Part shown: positions 1 through 8,551 of the stretch, one piece after another
Layout: each line of letters opens with the position of its first letter
Position numbering within the stretch: position 1 is the first letter of the stretch
Assembly (NCBI GenBank): GCA_018398765.1
Contig: JAHBMJ010005870.1
Coordinates: 40,001 to 60,431, forward strand
Reading direction: 5' to 3'
DNA: 20,431 nucleotides
Source of the DNA: Chromera velia
Lineage: Eukaryota > Sar > Chromeraceae
Made by a program: the position numbers and the translations under genes
The notes under the pieces: generated by a model
Database searches by the model: none
Seen by the model: only the letters and a program-made list of their open reading frames with translations
Told to the model about the DNA's origin: nothing

Positions 1-251
1 CGAAAACACCCAGATTGTGGAAGCACGAAGAATATCAGCTGAGAAAGGAGGCAGAATGATCACACAAATTGGATGTCAAGGAGAGACTGAAGCAGGTGCC
101 TGTAGGGCTCTGTATTCTTTGAGCAACGGGTCTTTGTCGGCGTGTTGAAAACCCAGTTTTCAGTCTATGGGGAACTCTCAAAAGAGCCCCAATCATTCGC
201 CGTCAGTTCATATCGCCACTCTCTATAACCCTGTGTGTTTTTCTCCCGCTG

Positions 252-256
252 TGCTC

Positions 257-301
<45 letters not shown>

Positions 302-323
302 GTGTGTGTGTGTGTGTGTGTGC
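252..323. repeat. Compound CT/GT microsatellite
   Basis: A long CT dinucleotide run (to about 299) passes directly into a GT run (about 302-323). The same CT-then-GT compound recurs at 8490-8549 inside an intron of the phosphodiesterase gene. Confidence 0.95.
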
Positions 324-936
324 AGATCATTTTGAAAGCTTTAGGTCCCTAAACCTGGATCCCAAAGGACCTCTATCAGAATCCTGTTCTTCAAAAACTT
401 TTGTAAAAGGGTGCCTACATTGCCAATGTGGCATATACGTGGCTTACAGGTAGGAACATGAGTGTACAAGGGTAATCCTAACTGTGTATTGAAAACTTGA
501 TCTTACGCTTTATTACTTGGTCAAAAAATATATATATAAAGGGACAAAAGATAGCTAGAAAGATAGATGACACTATATTTGTTAGCCTAAATTAACACGC
601 ATTTTTTAATTATGAAATAACTATTAATTGTTTACTTTAAATTACTATTAATTTACTAAGCTAAATTACTCTGAATTACTTTAAATTACACATATAAATT
701 TAATACTCAAACTTGTAGGGAAGACTTTAGTAAAGACTTTATATTCACTTTCATGGTTTTTATAATTAGCCTGTTAACTAGTGCATGACTGTTAAATTTC
801 CCTAGAAATTTCCAAACATGTGAATACAATTTATCCAAACATCAAAATTTTCATTAATTTTATTTTTTTATCACTGGGTGATTTAATCTATGAACTATAA
901 TAGACTGTATGTACGTTGATCATGGTATATGTAGCA

Positions 937-978
937 TTATATATATATATATAGATAGATAGATAGATAGATAGATAT
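937..978. repeat. TA / GATA microsatellite
   Basis: An alternating TA run passes into about six GATA units at 953-978. It is simple sequence in the AT-rich spacer with no coding potential. Confidence 0.9.
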
Positions 979-1069
979 CCGTATATAGTGTCAGTATTCG
1001 TGACGACTCAGACCTACAGTCACTGTATGTGGTTGCTCATACTCCCAGTCAAAGCTGTCCCTTCGCACT

Positions 1070-2046
1070 TTATTGTGCGCTCCAGCGCTTGAATTTGTCC
1101 AGGACTTCATCTCCGTGAGTAGCAGAAGCTTGCCTGGTTCTCTTTCTGTTCCTCTCTCGTGTGACAGCAAAGTATGCAGGGCTCCACACTTCTTTCAAGG
1201 CGAACTGAAGCAGACAGTTGTGAGGCTGTCCTGTTTCTGATACTGCTTTTCGCAGCTCTTGCAGCATTTCTGTAGGACTGTTGATGTCCGTATGGCGTAG
1301 CGGGGGCTTCCAGGCACGCGACTCGATATAGAGGAGCCGATGCAGTTCGGGAGACAGGCGTATTGTGTCTGCAGTCATCTTCTGAATGGTGTAGAGAGCG
1401 TCTCTAGTCTGATACATCATCTTGTCATTCGTCGGTGAAGCGCCTGGTGTGGCCAAGCCCAGATCAAGCAGAGTCACAGTCCCATCGTCCATAATCGCAA
1501 AGTTACCCAGGTGGATGTCGTTGTGCGTCCACCCGATGGCTTCGAAGCAAGCGAGCGCTTGGAAGAGTTTGACAGAAAACTCAGCCACCTGGCACTCGTC
1601 AGTGAATTGCTTTCCTGCCTTTTCCAGAGCACGAAGAGACGTGCCTGCAAACTCGTAAACCAGGATCCCTGCTTCTGAGCAATCTAGAGACATCCGCCAA
1701 TTCTGCTCATTTCATTTGAGATGGTGCTTTGAATTTCGACTTCCTCCTGCACCTCCACCGCAAGGTTTCCCTGCTTGAACACCTTGTAAACCCGAGGAGG
1801 ATGCGCAGACAAATCGAGGTAGCCAAACCCACTTGCTCCCTCTGCCAGTAAGGTGAGGTTTTCTTTTCCATACTGCACTTTCGACGCGATGAGGGCACAT
1901 TCCAACTTTCCAGATCGGACGAAGTTTGAGTATGTCGAATGCTTGTCTCGCACATCCTTCCAAGACCGCATGACGTCATGCTGCAGATCTTTTGTGACTG
2001 CAAGCGTGGGAAGGATGGAAAAGATGGAAATCAAGCCCCAAATCAT
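1070..2046 (-). pseudogene. Secreted protein-kinase-like gene, frame broken near 1690
   Basis: Two minus-strand frames join into one kinase fold. The upstream part (2046 to about 1700) starts with ATG and a hydrophobic segment (IWGLISIFSILPTLA) that looks like a signal peptide. It then shows a glycine-rich loop (EGASGFGYLDL) and a VAIK-like strand (RVYKVF, candidate ATP-binding Lys). The downstream part (about 1693 to 1070) has a hinge-like strand (ILVYEFAG), the catalytic loop HNDIHLGN (HRD variant with catalytic Asp and the metal-binding Asn) and DLG in place of DFG. The halves are in different frames, and the first stops at 1684-1686 just past the junction. No GT-AG intron of workable length fits there, so I call it a frameshifted gene. 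It could instead be an intact gene with an assembly error. The kinase fold is well supported; the subfamily is not known. The signal peptide recalls secreted kinases of apicomplexans and their relatives, but that is inference. The C-terminal part is basic (RERNRKR). Confidence 0.6.
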
Positions 2047-2261
2047 CCTCCAAATTAATAGAAGTCTGAATTAATGTATACTTGCAGCAGCTCGGTGCAT
2101 CATTTGCAAGGTGCTTCCACTTGCTGGGATTATCTTCTTGAACGAAATTTCAGGAGCAGTCTCACTCTCTTAGTCTTTACAGACGACGTGCATGTATGCG
2201 AGGCTTTCTATAAGGTCTTCTTGTGCATGTATCGGGACAATGCAATGGCTGGCATATATGC

Positions 2262-2725
2262 TGCATGCATGATCGACGTCTCTTTGCATCTTGTATATAT
2301 TAATACAATTCTTCAGTGTCTCTCTGGTCCTGCATGCGTCTCAATAACTGCAATGATATATATATATATATATATATATATATGACGTCTCTTTGCATAT
2401 ATATATATATATCTAAATTTGCATGCATGCATATATATACATGCGCGTCCATGTGCAGTCGGCCGGTTGGGGACGGTTGCATGCATGGATTGTAAAGCCG
2501 GCTCCTTTGTTTTTGGAATCGCAATTGAACGCGCGGATCAACTGCATGTCTGCATGACCTGCAAGCATGCAGCGTGGCATGATTTTGCACTTTGCCAAAG
2601 ATGCAAGTCATTGTAAGTTTCTTGAGATGACGACGGTCTCCAAAGCAGGTGTGTACAGAATCAGCGAGCTCAAGTATGATGCAGAATTCCTATCGGTTCT
2701 AATTGGTGTGTCTCATGAAGCATGC
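2262..2725. promoter_or_regulatory. GCATGC / TGCATGCA motif cluster
   Basis: GCATGC occurs seven times in under 470 bp. Perfect TGCATGCA starts at 2262, 2420, 2424 (overlapping the previous one) and 2478. TGCATGCG starts at 2331, and GCATGC cores at 2565 and 2720. A given 6-mer is expected about once per 4 kb in random sequence. TGCATGCA is the known target of an ApiAP2 DNA-binding domain in Plasmodium (PF14_0633), and GCATGC is a known promoter motif in other apicomplexans. That it works this way here is inference. Confidence 0.5.
2355..2412. repeat. TA dinucleotide runs
   Basis: Two alternating TA runs (about 2355-2383 and 2396-2412) flank a short unique stretch that repeats the word GACGTCTCTTTGCAT found at 2274-2288. 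This suggests a small local duplication around the TA tract. Confidence 0.85.
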
Positions 2726-2866
2726 GTCAGTATATATTGCGGCAGTTAAATTGCCTGACCTGACAAAGATCTATCAGAGCTCTGCACGACCTCCCTTTGC
2801 CACACACAGTAGTGGTTGTGAGCTTCTTGATTGCTTCAGTTACCGGAGCCAATTTTCCACTTCAGT

Positions 2867-4292
2867 ATGGCCGGAGTAATCTTTTGGCGCGACACGATGG
2901 GCGGGCTTGCCGGAGGGGCATGGACAAGGAAGAAAAAGGACAAGGCGAAACTTCAGGAAAGTGGTGAAACGAAGAGTGAGGAGATTCCGATTGAGAAGTA
3001 TTCCGGGTTGGTACAGGAAAAGTCTCTCTGAGCTTTTATTTGAAACATCTATCGATGTATATGCAGGCCTGTCCACACGTTTTCCAATACCGCTGATGCA
3101 TGCAGGTATTTTACTGACAAGAAATTGGAGGAAGACTTCGTTCGCGAAACCCAAGGGAAAAGAAGAGTTTGGCTCCTTCTTTCCGCTGCTGTCTTACTCT
3201 GTCTGCACGTTGTGGACCTGGGTTTTTCGACTGTGATGTCTACATCGGATTCTCTGAGCCTTGTGCGGAAAACCGTGGCCATGGCGTGTGACATTTTCCT
3301 GGGGGGCATCTCCGTGTGGTACCCCTTCGCGCCTTGTCTATTCGAGAAGCTGGTGGCGGGTGGGATCGTTTTGTGGGTCTTTGCTGTCTGTATTTTGAGA
3401 CAGGAGCTGTTGATACCGTTGGGATCCCCTGAAGAGCTCTATCTGCTGGAGGCACAAGTAGTGGCGACGGTTGCCATGTTCGCGATCAGCATGTTCTTCG
3501 CCATGCCCGTTCGTAGACCTACGCTTGTTTCGGTCATTGGAACAGTGTGTTTCTTTCAAGTTGCGACAGGCGTTGCCTTGGTGACAATAAGCAGCTTCGA
3601 CACGATGACGACAATCACTGGACTGTACCAAATGCTGGTAGCGGCTGTCGTTTTCGTCATTTTGTGCCTGCATCTGGCCAGAGAGGAGGTCCGTTGGTAA
3701 TTGTCTCGATCTTGCCTGCGTTTGTCTCGATCGAAACGTAGTGATTTCACAGCTCTCCGTGCTGCGTCTCTTTTTGCTCACCTATCTACATGGCTACTGT
3801 CCTGCCCGTCTGACCTGCTTTCTAGCGACTCATGTCTGAGCGTTTTTCCGTCTCGCTGTTTGGAAACTGATTGAAGATGTATTGAGTTACTTTCTTCCTG
3901 TCCATTCTTGAAGACAGATCGATAAAGCTGGTCCGCTGTCTGAGTGAGCTACCGAGTGAGTGTGCATCCTGCATTCCTGACGGAAAGATTGCCCGAACAT
4001 ATATATAGATTCCGTCCATCTCTGTACTTAATTCTTGGCTGCATGACATCCGTCCGGTTGTCGGTGTGTCCATTCTGCAGCACGCAGCGAGGGTCGTCTT
4101 CTTCCAAACGGCGCTACAAAAGGCGGAGATTGCCGACCTGCTTGACGAAGTAGACGGCCTCATTCGTGTGAAGAGCACGGCAGCAGCACAGGCAGGGTCG
4201 TCCTCTGCAGAGAGACTCGTGGGACTGGTCACAAGCGCTGTTGACGAATTGAGGTGGCAGGAGAAGACTCTCAGACAGCAGGTCGGTCAGCG

Positions 4293-4341
<49 letters not shown>

Positions 4342-7300
4342 AAGAAAGAAAGAAAGTAAGAAAGAAAGAACAGCCAGACAGCCAGACAGCCAGACAGCCA
4401 GACAGCCAAACAGCCAAACAGCCAAACAGCCAGACAGACAGACAGACAGACAGATAGACAGACAAACAGACAGATAGACAGACTGATAGACAAACAGACA
4501 GATAGATAGACGGACAGATAGAGAGACGGACAGACGGACAGACAGAAAGAGAGGAAGACAGAAAAAAAAAACAGCATCTGAGCGAAACGTTCAGGGGACC
4601 TCGCAAGAAGTCTCTGTCTGATTCCAACTTGTCTGCATCCACGAAGTTTCACTTCTCCCTCTTGCCGCTTCAACATCAGTTGATTTTGCTTTCTCCCTCG
4701 ACTTCGTGTCGCCTCCCACCGTCTCTCGCTGCGCGGCTGTCTGCCCCTGCATGTGTTTGTACCGGCATGCATCTGTTTCTTTATTCATGTCTTACTTCAC
4801 TCCTCTGTGTGTGTCTGTGTGCTTATGCTTTGTCTTTTGAAGGCCTGTGGAGGGGATCCCGTTACTGCGGGACGACTGGCAGACACGACGCGACAGGTGA
4901 TCAAGGGCCTGATGGAGGCTGCGACCCTGGCTTCCCATGCAGAAAACCTGATGCAGGTGGACATAGGAAAGGTGAGTGAGGGAGGGAGTGAGGGAGGGAG
5001 TGAGGGAGGGAGGGAGGGAGGGAGGGAGGGAGGGAGTGAGTGAGGGAGGGAGGGAGTGAGTGAGTGAGTGAGGGAGGGCGTGAGTGAGTGAGGAAGGGAG
5101 GGAGGGAGTGAGGGAGGGACTGAGTAATAAACAGCCAGGCAGGAGATAGTGAGAGGGGCAACGGAGGAAGCAGAGCGGATGCAGGCAGCTGGAGACTTGT
5201 GAAAGCACTGACCGGGCTCTCTTGAAAGTCCGCTCCTCATGTGGCCGTTTGGCTGACTGACTGACTGACTGACTGACTGACTGACTGACTGACTGACTGA
5301 CTCATCGACTCAGTTAAGGAAAACTGTCGGTCAAACGGAGACCTTCAGATAGAAAACCCCCAACTCCCCCTCGGTCTTCTCTCTCTTCACACAGATCATC
5401 CATCACTTCGAGTTCTCTGGACCACTCACACACTGCTCTTCTCTGAACGCCCACACCGAATGACAGCCGCGACAACCTATCATCTGTACTTGTCCTCTTC
5501 CGTTTCTTCTCTTTTTCAGATTGTCAGATTCTGACAGCCAGAGGGACTTTCGGAAGCGAACCCTGCGATGCAGGGAGTCGGGGCTATCCCCCTCATTCAA
5601 CGAGAGAGCAGTCCTTTCTCGTCGTCCCCCATGGACCTGAAGGAGCAAGGTCAAATGGTCAGCTTCCTGAACACCAACTTTGTTCGACAAAGAATTCAGC
5701 ACAGACTCCCGAGTGCGGCATCTCGAAGACGCTCCTCTGTTTTCCTCCTCCGAGAAGATGGAACATGCCCCACCACGCCGACCTTTTCCAAGCAGAAACT
5801 GCATGAGGAAGTCGACAGACTCCTCCAACCGTTTGAGGAGGTGCTGCCGACAAGTCTGGGAAGAAAAGCAGAGAGCACTGAAGACCTGAATCGATCTTTT
5901 CAGTCTGACCAAGGGGGGGAAGGGGGCAGAAAGCCAGCAGAGAATCCTGCAAGAGAATGGAATCTAGACGTGAAAGAGTTGGAAGATAAGGAAAATTCGA
6001 TCAGTCCGCCCTTCACTCCAAGCCCCTCCAATTCCGCCGTCATGAGAATCAGGAACGCTCTTCCGATCATCGGCCTTCAGCTTCTCCGGCCGTACCTCCA
6101 CAGTCCCCTTGGAATGAAAGATCTCTCAAAAACTTTTCAATTCCTCCAGCTGGTCAGTCAGTCAGTCCAATAGAGAGACAGATGAAAAGAGACAGACAGA
6201 CAGACAGACAGACAGGCAGACACACGGGCACGTAGACGTTTGAATCAGAGTGGGAGAAGAGAAACGCCGGCCTGCCTGAATGTTTTGTGCTTTCTTTTTC
6301 TGTAGTTCGCTCTCTCTGTCGCGATGTCCATAGGTATACATGTATGTATACATAGCTGTTTTCCTTACTTTTCCCCTTTCGTTCCGTCTTTCTTTCTTTC
6401 TTTCTTTTCTTTCTTTCTTTCTTTCTTTCTTTCTGTCTTCCTTTCTTCCTTCCTTCCTTTCTTCCTTTCTTCCTTTCTTTTCTTTCTTTCTTTCTTTCTT
6501 TTCCTTTCCTTTCCATGCCTCTGTCTCTCTGCCTTTTTTTGTGTGTGGTCGTCTGTCTGTCTGCCTTGTTGTCTGCTCACTGATTTTTTGGCTGCCTGGA
6601 TGTGTCGCTTCGTGTTTTCCTTCGTGTTCTGTTTTTGCTTCTTTTCATGAGATTTCCTCTTCGCTCTTATCAACCTGGAGGCACGGCCTGACTCCTACTA
6701 TTTCTTTGTGATGCATTAATCAACGACGTGGAGGTCTCTGTCTGCTGTTCTAGCTTCACTCCGTCTGCATGTCTGAAACTCTCTCTGTCCTCACCTTTCT
6801 TTTCCTATCGTTTAACCAGAATTAAAATCCATTCATATCCCCTTCTACGATCAGGTGGAAGCGAACTATTCGACCAAGACGAAGTATCATAACGCAATTC
6901 ACGGAGCCGAGGTCGGTGCGTACGTCGGTTCAATTCCCCTACGGTTCTCTTTTTTCTTTTCTGCATGTCGTGCCCGTCTCCCGTCTCGCTGTATCGTTTG
7001 TCGTCAACATCTTAGGGGGGGGGGGCGGATAGAGAACGGCTCAGTGCCTGCCTGCCTTCCTGCCTATTTACCCGTCTGTCCGTCTACGGGTCTGTCCGTG
7101 TGCTCGTCCTTTCTCCTCTCTCCACTGTTCCTTGAATTCGTTGAGACTTTCAATGAAAGACATCATGCAGCTTCAAGCAAAGTGTTGCCACTTGGAAGAT
7201 CTGCCCCTCTGGGCGGGCTCTTTGAGTGCTTGGAAGTAAGATTTTTGCATGCATATCTCGGTCGGTTTCTCTCCCCCCCGCTCCTCTTCCTTGGATAATT

Positions 7301-7968
7301 CCTGCAGGTTGCTCAGATGACGGTCTGGCTGACAGAGCACTCAGGGGTGCGCCGTCTGTTAAGCAAAATCCAGAACGTCTCTCTGGTCATTGCAGCCCTC
7401 TGTCACGATCTGGCACACGAGGGCTTCAACAACCAATTTCATCTGAGCAGGTCAGATAGGCGAGGGGATCGAGAGGGTAGGTGGATCGAGCACAATAGAT
7501 AAGAGTTTTGTAGAAATCGTATGTACACATATATGATAGATTTGTAGAGTACGCCTCCGTACTCAGTACTGCGGAATCACATACATTGATCGGCCGGCCT
7601 CCTCTGGTTGTTCAATCCATTTCAAGACATCTTCACCGTCGGACATCGGCTCTGATGCACACGCCGGACGTATTCCAAGCGCATCCACTGTCTGCAATGC
7701 ATGCAGCGGGAGTGAGATTGCGATGATGTACAACGACCGGAGCGTCCTCGAAAACTTCCACGCAGCGAAGGCCTTCCTCATTCTGAAGACCACGGGATGC
7801 GAGCTGCTGGTCAGTCGGCCATGCGATATTGGGGGGAAGAGACAAGCAAAGCAAGCATGATCGAAAGTCCTTAGAGACGTTGGAAATTAACACAACTGGG
7901 CGTTGTAGATCTCTTCTCTTGCAAAGATGTTTTTTTCTGTCTGTCTGTCGGTCTGTCTGTCTTTCTCA

Positions 7969-8014
<46 letters not shown>

Positions 8015-8021
8015 TTCTCAC

Positions 8022-8062
<41 letters not shown>

Positions 8063-8484
8063 GTCTGTCTGTCTGTTGCAAAAGAACCTTGGGGGAGAAG
8101 ACCCACGACTCGCGAGGCCTGCAATCATCGATCTGATTCTCGACACAGACATGAAAAATGTGGGTGGGTGGGTGGGTGGGTTGTTTCGGAGAATGGAGCC
8201 TTCGGGGTGTTTCTTTGCTGGTCTTTGCCTGGCTTTCTCTGAGGGTTGTACTTGTACGTGCATTCATATATTCAGATCTGTTTCAAATACTCTGATCGAA
8301 GCTTTTAGGGGGCCTACCTGGCTGTGACAGTCCACGGAGGAACGATCATTGTTGGGTTAATTCCTGAGATGAAATTTTGTTCGAGAAATATGGCGAAAAG
8401 AAGGTAAAACACATGACTCCCATGCAGTCTTTTTCTGATCTGACCCCCCGCCCGCCTCATTCAGTCCCTAGTCAAGAATGCAAG

Positions 8485-8551
<67 letters not shown>

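Larger units (their letters stand above)
1..1069. other. Gene-free stretch, AT-rich in its second half
   Basis: I see no supportable gene here. The short open frames over 167-453 are made mostly of Ser-Leu and Cys-Val codons from a CT/GT microsatellite. From about 480 to 1000 the sequence becomes clearly AT-rich, unlike the roughly balanced composition of the flanking genes, and contains TA and GATA runs. It lies downstream of the minus-strand kinase-like gene, so its right end may hold that gene's 3' UTR. No polyadenylation signal can be assigned with confidence. Confidence 0.6.
2047..2866. promoter_or_regulatory. Divergent intergenic region, likely shared promoter
   Basis: This 820-bp gap separates the minus-strand kinase-like gene (start 2046) from the plus-strand phosphodiesterase gene (start 2867). 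No open frame here resembles a gene; the ones present are built from TA repeats or Cys/His/Met codons produced by repeated GCATGC. It contains TA runs at about 2355-2383 and 2396-2412 and a cluster of GCATGC motifs, entered separately. No TATA box or initiator can be assigned with confidence. Confidence 0.5.

Noticed and set aside
4114-5240. Long minus- and plus-strand frames of Ser-Leu, Cys-Leu-Ser, Pro-Ser-Leu or Glu-Arg polymers
   Set aside because: They are translations of GA, CAGA and GTGA/GGGA simple repeats inside phosphodiesterase introns.
5520-5567. Exon 5 starting at the first acceptor (AG at 5518-5519)
   Set aside because: In the phase left by exon 4 this reads into TGA at once. 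The next acceptor (AG at 5536-5537) keeps the frame open for more than 200 codons into the PDE domain.
6154-6673. Lys-Glu-Arg and Phe-Leu-Ser frames
   Set aside because: They come from the CTTT/CTTC tract in intron 5 and carry no protein-like composition outside the repeat.
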